64,000 nt of DNA. Origin: CADCWK01 sp035944555. Lineage in GTDB: Bacteria; Chloroflexota; Chloroflexia; Thermomicrobiales; UBA6265. The translations under genes were made by a program, and so were the position numbers. Positions 50,540 to 59,306 of this stretch are shown in pieces. Below the pieces are notes generated by a model that was not told the origin of the DNA, searched no databases, and was given only the letters and a program-made list of their open reading frames with translations. Positions within the stretch are counted from its first letter, which is position 1. The number at the start of each line of letters is the position of its first letter. The DNA lies in assembly GCA_035944555.1 (NCBI GenBank), contig DASZAY010000008.1, forward strand, positions 62,001 to 126,000. Direction: 5' to 3'.

Positions 50540-51121
50540 CTATCCGGCCAGCGAGTCCGTCTCCCCGTAAAGCGGCAACCGGTCTTGCGGGACATCGGCC
50601 AGCAGCGGCGCGACCCGGTCCTTGTCCGACAGCGACGGATCGGCGACGGGCCAGTCGATCCCGATCGCCGGGTCGTCCCAGCGCACGCTGCCCTCGGCGG
50701 ACTTGTTGTAGACGTCGGTGCACTTGTAGGTGAACAGCGCCGTCTCGCTGACGACCTGGAAACCGTGGGCGAACTCCGGCGGAATGTACAGGCGGCGAGC
50801 GTTTTCAGCCGAGAGCGACACCCCAACCCAGCGGCCAAACGTCGGCGAGCCGCGTCGGATGTCGACTGCGACGTCGAACACCTCTCCCTGGACGCAGGAG
50901 ACCAGCTTGCCCTGCCCGCTCGGCAGCTGGTAGTGGAGACCACGCAGGACGCCGCGCGACGACGACGACAAGTTGTCCTGGACGAACGTCAGGTCCAGTC
51001 CGGCCTCGCGGTACGTGTCGCGATTCCAGGTCTCCATGAAGTAGCCGCGGTCGTCACCGAACTTCCGTGGCTCGATGATCACGACGCCGGGCAGTTCTGT
51101 CTGGATCACGTTCACGGTCAC
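50540..51121 (-). CDS. rfbC: dTDP-4-dehydrorhamnose 3,5-epimerase
   Basis: This 193-residue cupin epimerises C3 and C5 of the 4-keto sugar on the way to dTDP-L-rhamnose. It has 'VVIIEPRKFGDDRGYFME', 'FVQDNLSSSSRGVLRGLHYQ' (catalytic His), 'IPPEFAHGFQV' and 'FTYKCTDVYN' (catalytic Tyr region). GTG start at 51121 follows GGGGAGGC. It is last in the rfbD-rfbB-rfbA-rfbC operon, 7 bases after rfbA. Confidence 0.95.
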   Translation of the reverse strand: MTVNVIQTELPGVVIIEPRKFGDDRGYFMETWNRDTYREAGLDLTFVQDNLSSSSRGVLRGLHYQLPSGQGKLVSCVQGEVFDVAVDIRRGSPTFGRWVGVSLSAENARRLYIPPEFAHGFQVVSETALFTYKCTDVYNKSAEGSVRWDDPAIGIDWPVADPSLSDKDRVAPLLADVPQDRLPLYGETDSLAG

Positions 51122-51128
51122 GCCTCCC

Positions 51129-52103
51129 CTACTTCCCGGCCGTCCCGTTGCCGTTCCCGCCGTACATCCCGGTCGCGCTCAGACCGGCGACGAGGGGGTC
51201 CGACGTCACGGAGGTGTTCATGGTCAGTGACGCGTCCCGGACGATGGTCCGGAGGTACGTGCCGTAATCATTCTTCAGGGTGTCGGCACAGCGCTCGACG
51301 TCCTCGGACGAGATGTAGCCCATCCGCCAGGCGATCTCCTCAGGGCAGGACACCTTGAGTCCCTGCCGCTGCTCGAGGATCTGGATGAAGGTACTGGCCT
51401 GCTGAAGCGCCTCGTGGGTCCCGGTGTCCAGCCAGGCGATGCCGCGGCCGAGGACCTCGACGTTCAGCTGGTCACGCTGGAGGTAGGCGATGTTGACATC
51501 GGTAATCTCGTATTCGCCCCGGGCCGACGGCTCCAGGTCGCGGGCGATATCGAGCACGGCGTTGTCGTAGAGGTACAGCCCGGTCACGGCGTACTGGCTC
51601 CGTGGTCGCGCCGGCTTCTCCTCGATCCCGACTGCCCGGCCAGTCGCGTCGAATTCGACGACCCCGTAGCGCTCCGGATCGCGGACGTAGTAACCGAACA
51701 CCCGCGCCCCGCCGCCCGACTGGACCCCGGCGACGCCGGCCTGAAGCGTCTCCACCAGCCCGTGCCCGTAGAAGATGTTGTCGCCGAGGACCAGCGCGAC
51801 CGGCGAGTCACCGACGAACTCGCGGCCGATCACGAACGCCTGGGCCAGCCCGTTGGGCTCGGCCTGCTCGGCGTACTGGAGGTTCAGTCCCCACTTGCTC
51901 CCGTCACCAAGCAGCGACTCGAAGCGGGGCAGGTCGGTCGGGGTGGAGATGAGGAGGATGTCGCGAATCCCGGCCAGCATCAGCGTGCCGAGCGGGTAAT
52001 AGATCATCGGCTTGTCATAGACCGGCAGCAGCTGCTTGCTCATCGCGAGCGTCAGCGGGTGAAGCCGGGTGCCGGAACCGCCGGCCAGGATGATGCCCTT
52101 CAT
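51129..52103 (-). CDS. rfbA: Glucose-1-phosphate thymidylyltransferase
   Basis: This enzyme of about 324 residues makes dTDP-glucose from dTTP and glucose-1-phosphate. It starts 'GIILAGGSGTRLHPLT' (nucleotide loop), then 'VYDKPMIYYPLGTLMLAGI', 'LALVLGDN'-type metal site ('VALVLGDNIFYG') and 'IEEKPARPRSQYAVTGLYLYD'. The C-terminus has about 30 extra Thr/Asn/Gly residues. The start is ATG 52103; a TTG at 52115 overlapping the rfbB stop is an alternative. It supplies the substrate of RfbB. Confidence 0.95.
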   Translation of the reverse strand: MKGIILAGGSGTRLHPLTLAMSKQLLPVYDKPMIYYPLGTLMLAGIRDILLISTPTDLPRFESLLGDGSKWGLNLQYAEQAEPNGLAQAFVIGREFVGDSPVALVLGDNIFYGHGLVETLQAGVAGVQSGGGARVFGYYVRDPERYGVVEFDATGRAVGIEEKPARPRSQYAVTGLYLYDNAVLDIARDLEPSARGEYEITDVNIAYLQRDQLNVEVLGRGIAWLDTGTHEALQQASTFIQILEQRQGLKVSCPEEIAWRMGYISSEDVERCADTLKNDYGTYLRTIVRDASLTMNTSVTSDPLVAGLSATGMYGGNGNGTAGK

Positions 52104-52111
52104 CGTTGCGC

Positions 52112-53212
52112 TCAATCTCCTGTAGGGACGGCGGTCCCGTTGCGCTCCAGCCCGAGCCGCTGGACAGGGTCATCGCCCCACCATTCGGGATGATCGAGAT
52201 ACCACTGCACCGTCCGGCGCATGCCCGTCTCGAACGTCTCGTCCGGTGTCCAGCCCAGTTCGCGGCTGATCCGACCGGCGTCGATCGCGTAGCGGCGGTC
52301 GTGCCCGGGTCGGTCGGTCACGAAGGTCAGGAGGGTCGAGCGGTCCGGGAGCCCCGGGTCGGGCGACAGCTCGTCGAGGAGCGCGCAGACGGCCTGGACG
52401 GTCTCGACCGTCGTTCGCTCGTTGTGCCCGCCGATGACGTAGGTCTCGCCCGGCGTACCCTGCTCGACGACCCGCCAGAGCGCGCGGACATGATCATCGA
52501 CGAACAACCAGTCCCGGATGGCCTGGCCATCGCCGTAGACCGGGATCGGCCGGCCCATCAGCGCCGACCGGATGATCGTCGGGATGAGCTTCTCAGCGTT
52601 CTGGAAGGGACCGTAGTTGTTGGAGCAGTTGGTGATGATCGCCGGCAACCCGTAGGTATGGTGCCAGGCCATGACGAGGTGATCGGAACCGGCCTTGGTC
52701 GCGCTGTAGGGTGACCGGGGCGCGTACGGCGTCTTCTCATCGAAGAACCCGGTCGGCCCGAGCTCGCCATAGACCTCGTCGGTCGAGACGTGGAGGAAGC
52801 GGAAGCGTTCTGCCTCGGGACCGGGGAGCGAGCGGAAGTAGGCCAGCGCCTCCTCCAGCAGCGTGAACGTGCCGACGACATTGGTCCGGACGAAGGCCGC
52901 CGGACCGTCAATCGAGCGGTCGACATGGCTCTCGGCCGCCAGATGCATCACGGCCGTCGGCCGGAACTCGCTGAAGGCCCGGCGGATCTGCTCGGTGTCG
53001 GTGATGTCGGCCTGGAGAAAGCCGTAGCGACCGGCGATCTCCCCCTCACCACTGACCTCGGCGACGGTGTCGAGGTCGCCGGCGTAGGTCAGGGCATCGA
53101 CGTTGAGGACCGACGCTTCGGTCTCCCTGAGCAGAAAGCGGACGAGGGCCGAGCCGATGAACCCCGCACCGCCGGTGACGAGAATGCGCGGGGACGTTGC
53201 CGAGATCGTCAT
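52112..53212 (-). CDS. rfbB: dTDP-glucose 4,6-dehydratase
   Basis: This 366-residue NAD-dependent SDR enzyme converts dTDP-glucose to the 4-keto-6-deoxy sugar. It has the Rossmann loop 'VTGGAGFIGSALVRFLL', 'HLAAESHVDRSI', 'STDEVYGELG' (catalytic Asp/Glu pair nearby), 'YSATKAGSDHL' (Tyr-x3-Lys) and 'NNYGPFQNAEKLIP'. The start overlaps the rfbD stop by 4 bases. Confidence 0.96.
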   Translation of the reverse strand: MTISATSPRILVTGGAGFIGSALVRFLLRETEASVLNVDALTYAGDLDTVAEVSGEGEIAGRYGFLQADITDTEQIRRAFSEFRPTAVMHLAAESHVDRSIDGPAAFVRTNVVGTFTLLEEALAYFRSLPGPEAERFRFLHVSTDEVYGELGPTGFFDEKTPYAPRSPYSATKAGSDHLVMAWHHTYGLPAIITNCSNNYGPFQNAEKLIPTIIRSALMGRPIPVYGDGQAIRDWLFVDDHVRALWRVVEQGTPGETYVIGGHNERTTVETVQAVCALLDELSPDPGLPDRSTLLTFVTDRPGHDRRYAIDAGRISRELGWTPDETFETGMRRTVQWYLDHPEWWGDDPVQRLGLERNGTAVPTGD

Positions 53213-54195
53213 GCCGTTGCGTCCTCCACACCATCTTCAGCCGCGCCGATACCGAGATCCGCCGCCAGCCCCGGGACGAACTCCGCAACCGTGGCGGGCC
53301 ATGGCCGCAGGATCACACCCAGCCCAGCGGCCCGCGTGTTGGCGAGAGCGGAGTCGGCGGGGCGGCGAGCGGGCAGCGGGTACTTCGCCAGGAACTCGGC
53401 GCTGGTCACGGGCTGAACCAGATCCGGATCGAAGCCGGCCTGCGCGGCGACCGCCCGGGCAAGATCGAAGCGGCTGGTCGGCCCCTCATTGGTGAGATGG
53501 AAGATCCCGGTGCCTCGCCGGGCGGCGAGTTCGGCCAGCCCGGCGGCGAGATCGTGGGCGTGGGTCGGATTGCCGCGCTCGTCGGTAACGACGGTCATCC
53601 CGCCACGGTCGCGCAGGACGGTCAGCACGGTTCGGGGGAAGTGCTTGCCCGCCCCGCCCCATACCCAGGCCGTCCGGGCCACAGCGAATGTGTCAGACGC
53701 AGCAAGGACAGCCCGCTCACCGGTGAGTTTGGACGCGCCATAGTGGGAGATGGGGTCTGGCGCGGCGTCTTCGGCGTAGGGGGCTCCGCCGGCGCCACTG
53801 AAGACGAAATCTGTTCCGACGGCGAGGCAATAGGCACCGGCTTCCCGGGCCGCCACCGCGACGTTGGCCGCGCCCTCTCCGTTGACTCGCTCGGCCCGCT
53901 CCGGGTCCCGCTCGCAGCCGTCGACATCCGTCCAGGCGGCGCCATGGATGATGACATCCGGCCGGGACTCGTCGACGGCCTGGCGGACGGCGTCGGCATC
54001 AGTGATGTCAGCGGCGATGTCCACACCCTGACCGGGCCGGGACCCGAGGCCGACGACCCGGGCTCCCCGGGCCCGAAGCAGGGCCATCAGCTCCGTGCCG
54101 AGCTGACCGGCCGCGCCTGTGACCAGGACGGACTGGCCGTCCCAGCGGGAAGGATCAGGAACGTGCGCATCCGAACGATTCTCAGACATCCCCAA
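53209..54195 (-). CDS. rfbD: dTDP-4-dehydrorhamnose reductase
   Basis: This 328-residue NADPH reductase completes dTDP-L-rhamnose. It has 'VLVTGAAGQLGTELMALL', 'IHGAAWTDVDGCE', 'GTDFVFSGA' and 'YGASKLTGER' (Tyr-x3-Lys). About 20 polar residues precede the fold. It is the first gene of the rhamnose operon, so the whole pathway is co-transcribed as D-B-A-C. The rhamnosyltransferases that would use the product are not certain; the GT4 at 19-20 kb or the adjacent envelope genes are candidates. Confidence 0.93.
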   Translation of the reverse strand: MGMSENRSDAHVPDPSRWDGQSVLVTGAAGQLGTELMALLRARGARVVGLGSRPGQGVDIAADITDADAVRQAVDESRPDVIIHGAAWTDVDGCERDPERAERVNGEGAANVAVAAREAGAYCLAVGTDFVFSGAGGAPYAEDAAPDPISHYGASKLTGERAVLAASDTFAVARTAWVWGGAGKHFPRTVLTVLRDRGGMTVVTDERGNPTHAHDLAAGLAELAARRGTGIFHLTNEGPTSRFDLARAVAAQAGFDPDLVQPVTSAEFLAKYPLPARRPADSALANTRAAGLGVILRPWPATVAEFVPGLAADLGIGAAEDGVEDATA

Positions 54196-54275
54196 AGCCC
54201 TATACGTTTCTCCCCAAATGGGGATTCTTCACGGCGGGGACCATAGCACACGCGGGTTGCGTCGCCGTTAACGGC

Positions 54276-54315
54276 GGCGACCGGCGACCGGGATCCATCC
54301 CCGTCGCCGGTCGCC
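54276..54315 (-). terminator. 13-bp hairpin after glgP
   Basis: The arms are 54276-54288 and 54303-54315, with further pairing inside the loop after one mismatch. It lies 19 bases past the glgP stop and before rfbD. Confidence 0.6.
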
Positions 54316-54333
54316 TTGCCCTGTCGATGATCG

Positions 54334-56529
54334 CTAGTCGCCGACGGCGGCAGTCAGCGGCATCTCGACCGGATCGGTCACTCGGTGAGCCGACGCGGGC
54401 AGGTACAGCTCGCGGACGTAATCCCGGAGCATTCGCCGCATGCTGAACTGTGGCGAGACGGTCCGCATGGCCGACAGGCAGACATCCACCCAGCCGTGCG
54501 GGATCCCGTCGGCGCCGCGCTGATAGTAGAGCGGGACGACCTGCTCCTCCAGCGTCCGGTAGATCGCCTCGGCCTCGATGGCATCCTGCTCGTCCGAGCT
54601 CGTTGCCGGGTCGATCCCCCAGCCGTTGCGCGGCTCGTCCTGGTAGCCCTCTATCCACCAGCCGTCGAGGATGCTGACGTTCGGCACACCGTTGGCCGCC
54701 GCCTTCATGCCGGACGTGCCGGACGCCTCGAGCGGGAAGATCGGGTTGTTCAGCCAGATGTCGACGCCGGCGACCAGCCGCGTCGTCAGCCGCATGTCGT
54801 AGTCCTCGGCGAAGGCCAGCCGCCCGCCGAACTTCGGGTTCTGGGCGTGGTGGAAGATCTCCTGGATCAGCCGCTTGCCGCCGTCGTCGGCCGGGTGGGC
54901 CTTGCCGGCGAAGATGATCTGGACCGGCCGCTCGAGGTCGGTCAGGATCCGGGCCAGCCGGTCCGGATCACGGAAGATCAGGGTGGCGCGCTTGTAAGTG
55001 GCGAACCGGCGGGCGAAGCCGATCGTCAGGGCATCGCGCTCGAGGAACGGCGCCGACGCGACGACCTGGTTTGGCTCGAAGTTGCCGCCGAGCCAGCGCG
55101 CGCGCATCCGCCGGTCGAGCAGGTCGATCAAGTCCTGCTTGGACTGGAGGTGGGTCTGCCAGAACTCATCGTGCGGGATGTCCGAGACGGGCTCCCAGGT
55201 CAGGGCCTCCTCGGTCCGCTTGCGCCAGTTGGCGTGCAGATGCCGGTCGAGGAGATCCTCCGTCCGCGGCGACAGCCAGGTGGAAAGGTGGACACCGTTG
55301 GTGATCGAGGAGATCGGCGTCTGCTCGACGGGGAGGCCCGGCCAGATGTCGTGCCACATCTCGCGGGTGACTTCGCCGTGCTTGACGCTCACGCCATTCC
55401 GGTGGCCGGACAGGCGCATGGACAGGGCGGTGAAGTTGAAGCCGTCCTCGTGGCCGTGCTGGCCCAGCGCCCAGAACTCCTCGCGGTCCAGTCCGAGCTG
55501 CGGCCAGTAGCCGTGGAAGTACCGGTCGATGTACTCGCGGGAGAAGATGTCGTGGCCGGCCGGGACCGGCGTATGGCTGGTGAACACCGTCGAGTTGCGA
55601 ACGATGTCCGCCGCCGCCTCGAAGGACTTGCCCTCGGCGACGAACTCCCGGGCCCGCTCGACCATGTGGAGGGCAGCATGACCCTCATTGGCGTGCCAGT
55701 AGTCGGGCTGCAGACCGAGGGCGCGCAGGACGCGCACACCGGCGATGCCAAGGATGATCTCCTGCCGCAGCCGGTGCTCCCGGTCGCCACCGTAGAGGCG
55801 GGACGAGATTGTCCGGGTCCACTCCGGGTTGCCCTCGAGGTCAGAGTCGAGCAGGTAGAGGTGGACACGGCCCACCAGCACCCGCCAGACCTGTACGCGG
55901 AGCGAACCGCCACCGGACGCGAAGTCGATCTCCACCTCCAGAGGGGTGCCGTCGGAGCGGCGGACCAGCGTCGTCGGCTCGTCGGCCGGGCCGAACGGCG
56001 CCGTGACATCCTGCTGCCAGCCACTGGCGTCCAGCCGCTGGCGGAGATAGCCCTGCCGGTAGAGCAGGGAGACGGCGACCGTCGGCAGGCCGATGTCACT
56101 GGCCTCCTTCATGTGGTCGCCGGACAGCACGCCGAGGCCGCCGGAATAGATCGGCAGGGTCGGGTGCAGACCGAACTCGGCCGAGAAGTAGGCCAGCGTC
56201 TTGGTGGTCAGCTGCGGCGCGTGCTTGGCGATCCAGGTGTCCTTGCCATAGATCGCGGCGTCGAAGTCCTCGATCGCGGCGTCGTAGGCAGACAGGAAGT
56301 CGTTGTCCGCGGCGGCGGCCGTAAGGACGGCCGGGTCCAGCCGGCGCAGGAACCGGATGGGGTTGCGGCCCGAGGCATGCCAGACCGGCGGGCTCAGGCG
56401 CTGGAACAGGTCATGGGCGGGCTGATTCCAGCTCCACCAGAGGTTGTAGGCGAGGGCGTTCAGCCGGTCGATCCGGGCCGGAACCTCGATCGGCTTCGGC
56501 AGCTCGGCTTCGGCGTAGCTCAGTGTCAT
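54334..56529 (-). CDS. glgP: Alpha-glucan (glycogen) phosphorylase, short GT35 type
   Basis: This enzyme of about 731 residues releases glucose-1-phosphate from alpha-1,4-glucans. It is the short form with 'LAYNLWWSWNQPAHDLF' near the start, 'YFSAEFGLHPTLPIYSGGLGVLSGDH', 'HANEGHAAL' and the C-terminal 'GTSGMKAAANGVPNVSILDGWW', where the PLP-phosphate site lies. Such short enzymes are often called maltodextrin phosphorylase or AgpP. ATG 56529 has GGGGGA upstream, better than 56616. Glucose-1-phosphate could also feed rfbA. Confidence 0.94.
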   Translation of the reverse strand: MTLSYAEAELPKPIEVPARIDRLNALAYNLWWSWNQPAHDLFQRLSPPVWHASGRNPIRFLRRLDPAVLTAAAADNDFLSAYDAAIEDFDAAIYGKDTWIAKHAPQLTTKTLAYFSAEFGLHPTLPIYSGGLGVLSGDHMKEASDIGLPTVAVSLLYRQGYLRQRLDASGWQQDVTAPFGPADEPTTLVRRSDGTPLEVEIDFASGGGSLRVQVWRVLVGRVHLYLLDSDLEGNPEWTRTISSRLYGGDREHRLRQEIILGIAGVRVLRALGLQPDYWHANEGHAALHMVERAREFVAEGKSFEAAADIVRNSTVFTSHTPVPAGHDIFSREYIDRYFHGYWPQLGLDREEFWALGQHGHEDGFNFTALSMRLSGHRNGVSVKHGEVTREMWHDIWPGLPVEQTPISSITNGVHLSTWLSPRTEDLLDRHLHANWRKRTEEALTWEPVSDIPHDEFWQTHLQSKQDLIDLLDRRMRARWLGGNFEPNQVVASAPFLERDALTIGFARRFATYKRATLIFRDPDRLARILTDLERPVQIIFAGKAHPADDGGKRLIQEIFHHAQNPKFGGRLAFAEDYDMRLTTRLVAGVDIWLNNPIFPLEASGTSGMKAAANGVPNVSILDGWWIEGYQDEPRNGWGIDPATSSDEQDAIEAEAIYRTLEEQVVPLYYQRGADGIPHGWVDVCLSAMRTVSPQFSMRRMLRDYVRELYLPASAHRVTDPVEMPLTAAVGD

Positions 56530-56840
56530 GGTGGGATATCCCCCTGAAAGGTTATGCGTTGGTGCGCGGACATGCTGCCCGCATGGCTTCCGCAGGTGAT
56601 TCCCGTCATGCGGCAACCATCCCTGTCGGACAGCCGAAAAGGGCCGTTCCTGGTGTTATCCGAAATTGGCCACTCGGCCGGGAATACTACTCTACGGCGC
56701 CCGCACCGACGACTGGCGCTTACCCGCGTCGGACGTGAGCGCGAAGGCGATAATCGCCGCTTAATACACGCGGTTGAGCCGGGACAGGCAGATCACGTCT
56801 GGCACGCTAAAGCTGGCCATCGGGATGGCACCGCGACGGG
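56530..56840. other. Intergenic region upstream of glgP
   Basis: These 311 bases between glgP and the binding-protein-like gene (both on the minus strand) contain no convincing gene. They must hold the glgP promoter and the end of the MauE/MauD operon, but I could not name a promoter or terminator with confidence. Confidence 0.45.
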
Positions 56841-58124
56841 CTAGGCGAGGACGCGGGCCGAGGCGACGGTGATGAATCGCTGTCCCTCGAGCCGGGCGAA
56901 GCGGACCGGCATCGCGTCCCGGTCCCCGTCGGCGTTGACGGAGATCGGCCCGGTCAGCCCGGGGAGGTCCCGGGTCGCCCGGATCGCGTCGAGGATTGCC
57001 CGCCGATCGGTGCTGCCGGCGGCATCGATCGCCTGGACCAGCGCGATCGCCCCCTCGAATGCCGGGATCGCACCAGGATCAGGATCGCGGTCCTCGCCGA
57101 TCCGCTCCTGCATCGCCGCCCGCCATGCCATGCCGGCGTCCCCTTCGAGGTCGGCTGGCAGGACGGGGCTGGTGATGATGATCCCGCCATCGTCCCCGGA
57201 CGGGACTTCGACGATCAGATTGAGATTGTCCAGCCCGTCGGGGCCATAAATCCTGAGAGAATCGGCCGGGTACCGCCGCCGGACATCGCCAAGGAAGCGG
57301 CCCAGTGCCGGCGTGGCGATGGCGCCCAGATAGATACAGTCCGCCCCTGACGCCGCGATCAGGCCGACGAGTTCCTCGTACGTGACCGGGTCGGGCGAAA
57401 CATAGGTCAACTCGCTGCTCGTCCCGCCGCCGGCCGAGAAGGCCTCGGCGAACGACGCGGCGGTCGTCCGGCCGTACCGCCCGCCGTCGTGGAAGACCAC
57501 CGCGGACCGGCGGCCATCCGCCTCAATCGCCCATTGCGCCGCGGCCCGCCCCTGCGCGTCATCGGTCGTCGTCATGCGAACCAGGTTGCGTGTGCCGGTC
57601 GGGTAATGGCGCGCAGGCTCCGGGACGACCACATCGATCCCCGGAACGGGGCGGGTCAGCCCAGGCCAGGTCGCCGAGGCGGCGAGACAGAGCAGTGGCG
57701 GATCGACCTGGCTGAGATCCGCGATGCTGGACTCGATCGCGCCGGCGGCCGCTCCCCCGATGTAGGCAACCACTGCCGGATCGACGAGCGCCTGGCTCGC
57801 GATCCGGGCCTCGCTCTCCGAGTCCCAGACGTTGGGATAGGTCTCGGTGTTGTTCTCGTAGTGATCGAAGCGAATGGCGTAGCCGCCGGCGGCACCGCCC
57901 GCCAGCTCGAAGGCGAGCCGGATCGCTTCGAGCCGATCTGAACCCGCTTCGGCGGCGGAGTCGGACACCGGCCATGAGGCTACGACCCGTACCGACCCGG
58001 CGCTGGTTTCCGTGCGGTGAGGGATCGCCGGCGACGCGACGTCCTCGAAGCGGAGGGCGGCTGTTCCTCGCTGCCGGGTCAGGGTCCGTGCGGTCGTCGT
58101 GTCGGTCATCGTCGGGTCACCCAT
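56841..58124 (-). CDS. Periplasmic-binding-protein-like (Peripla_BP_6) ORF without signal peptide
   Basis: This 427-residue protein has the Leu/Ile/Val-binding-protein fold: 'AIRLAFELAGGAAGGYAI', 'YIGGAAAGAIESSIADL', 'VVFHDGGRYGRTTAASFAEAF', 'GADCIYLGA', 'FEGAIALVQAI'. Normally such proteins are secreted and serve ABC transporters, but the N-terminus here is polar with no hydrophobic core, and no ABC genes adjoin. It lies in the same frame directly after the Tat-type Cys-rich ORF, with one TGA and 11 codons between the two, so readthrough or an assembly change could produce an exported fusion. No clear ribosome site precedes the ATG. Confidence 0.75.
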   Translation of the reverse strand: MGDPTMTDTTTARTLTRQRGTAALRFEDVASPAIPHRTETSAGSVRVVASWPVSDSAAEAGSDRLEAIRLAFELAGGAAGGYAIRFDHYENNTETYPNVWDSESEARIASQALVDPAVVAYIGGAAAGAIESSIADLSQVDPPLLCLAASATWPGLTRPVPGIDVVVPEPARHYPTGTRNLVRMTTTDDAQGRAAAQWAIEADGRRSAVVFHDGGRYGRTTAASFAEAFSAGGGTSSELTYVSPDPVTYEELVGLIAASGADCIYLGAIATPALGRFLGDVRRRYPADSLRIYGPDGLDNLNLIVEVPSGDDGGIIITSPVLPADLEGDAGMAWRAAMQERIGEDRDPDPGAIPAFEGAIALVQAIDAAGSTDRRAILDAIRATRDLPGLTGPISVNADGDRDAMPVRFARLEGQRFITVASARVLA

Positions 58125-58157
58125 CGCGGTTCGGTCAGCCCCTGCTCGCCGACGGCC

Positions 58158-58487
58158 TCAGGACTCCTGGACGTAGTAGGAGCAGGTCGCCATCTCGCAG
58201 CCCCAGCAGTTGCCGTTGTCACCGGTGAAGCATTCCGTACAGAGGAACGTCCAGCGCATGTACGGGCAGCGCCACCAGTACAGGTAACCGGTGCACTCGG
58301 CCTGGCACGTCTCCGAGTGCGGACGGCAGAGCGAACAGCAGTAGTACTGGAAGCCGGTTTCCGGCAGTGGGCGGGCGGCCCGAAACAGCCCGGCCGAGAT
58401 CGAGAGAACACCCGTGCCGAGTCCGACCAGCGCCCGGCGCCGGTCGAGCCGGGCCGCGAGGAGCGTCCCCATCCGTTCGAGCACCAT
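58158..58487 (-). CDS. Tat-type cysteine-rich mini-protein (MauA-like layout)
   Basis: This 109-residue protein begins with an amphipathic lead, then 'DRRRALVGLGTGVLSISAGLF', a twin-arginine-type signal. The mature part (about residues 40-109) has 11 Cys (50, 51, 54, 61, 65, 74, 83, 86, 94, 97, 102) and four Trp (71, 72, 79, 95). Methylamine dehydrogenase light chain (MauA) has a similar N-terminal design, dense disulfides and two Trp that form the TTQ cofactor; ours is shorter and homology is not proved. It sits in one operon with MauE- and MauD-like genes. GGAGGGGAA precedes the ATG. Confidence 0.75.
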   Translation of the reverse strand: MVLERMGTLLAARLDRRRALVGLGTGVLSISAGLFRAARPLPETGFQYYCCSLCRPHSETCQAECTGYLYWWRCPYMRWTFLCTECFTGDNGNCWGCEMATCSYYVQES

Positions 58488-58511
58488 GCCGTTCCCCTCC
58501 CCTTCACTGTC

Positions 58512-59102
58512 CTAGAACCCGGCGATGATGACGATACAGGCCGCGACCCCGATGGTGCTGGCGAGCACCTGCACGGTCCGGAACAGGCCAATCTGGTTGA
58601 CCACCTGGCGAGAGAAGGCGGGGCCGACCCGGGCGCTCGGCAGCAGGTAGGCGGCAAGCCAGAGCCAGGCTGCGCGCGCCAGCCAGTGTGCGACGAACAA
58701 TGCCACGCCCACGAGAGGCTCGCCGACCGCGACCGCAAGGGCGAGCAGGAACCACGGTCCGGCAAACGACAGCCAGGTCGAGAACACCAGCCCTAGGTCG
58801 AACCCCCAGATGGCCGCCGCGACCGGCGCCGAATGGCGGACCCTGAGATCCTCCGGCGTCTGGCGGCGGAGCTGGGGCAACGGCCACGCCCGTCCGACCG
58901 ACTCGCGGATACCTACCACGACGCCAACGAGGGCTGCCGCACCAAGGAGCCAGGCCGGGGGGACGATGATGGACAACCTCGAACCAATCCAGCCGGCGCA
59001 TGCCCCCACCAGCCCTGCGGCGGCAATCCCACCGAGGGTGTAGGCGGAAACGCTCCGCAGCCAGATCCGTCGCAAGCCGTCCACCTTCACGGGTGGCCCC
59101 AA
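58512..59102 (-). CDS. Membrane protein of unknown function in the MauE/MauD operon
   Basis: This is a protein of about 196 residues with five or so hydrophobic helices ('YTLGGIAAAGLVGACAGWI', 'WLLGAAALVGVVVGI', 'FDLGLVFSTWLSFAGPWFLLALAVAV' and two more). There are few polar motifs. In mau-like and related redox operons, unnamed membrane proteins occupy this slot. The start is uncertain: TTG 59102 with GGAG close by, or GTG 59090. The gene ends 24 bases before the Cys-rich ORF. Confidence 0.65.
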   Translation of the reverse strand: MGPPVKVDGLRRIWLRSVSAYTLGGIAAAGLVGACAGWIGSRLSIIVPPAWLLGAAALVGVVVGIRESVGRAWPLPQLRRQTPEDLRVRHSAPVAAAIWGFDLGLVFSTWLSFAGPWFLLALAVAVGEPLVGVALFVAHWLARAAWLWLAAYLLPSARVGPAFSRQVVNQIGLFRTVQVLASTIGVAACIVIIAGF

Positions 59103-59123
59103 CGCTCCGATGAGCGACTGTCC

Positions 59124-59306
59124 TCAATACCCAGCGAGCTGCGTCGAGCCGAGCGCGATGGCAACGCCGAGGAGCGCGAAACCGGGCGCGACGAACAGCG
59201 CCGCCAGCGCAGCCAGGAGCGCCAGCCCGGCGACGCTGATCGCGACGATCCGGATTCGCCGGGAAACGAGCGCCGCTTCATCGACGAGCGGGATCGGCGC
59301 TGTCAT
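59124..59306 (-). CDS. Small two-helix membrane protein
   Basis: This 60-residue protein has a short polar head and two hydrophobic helices (about residues 18-36 and 38-55). The ATG overlaps the stop of the MauD-like gene by 4 bases, which supports that it is a real, coupled gene. Its function is unknown; it may be a small subunit of the membrane redox module. Confidence 0.6.
   Translation of the reverse strand: MTAPIPLVDEAALVSRRIRIVAISVAGLALLAALAALFVAPGFALLGVAIALGSTQLAGY

Noticed and set aside
54385..56547. 720-residue plus-strand frame opposite glgP
   Set aside because: Codon-phase mirror of the phosphorylase gene with no motifs; high GC makes such long antisense frames common here.
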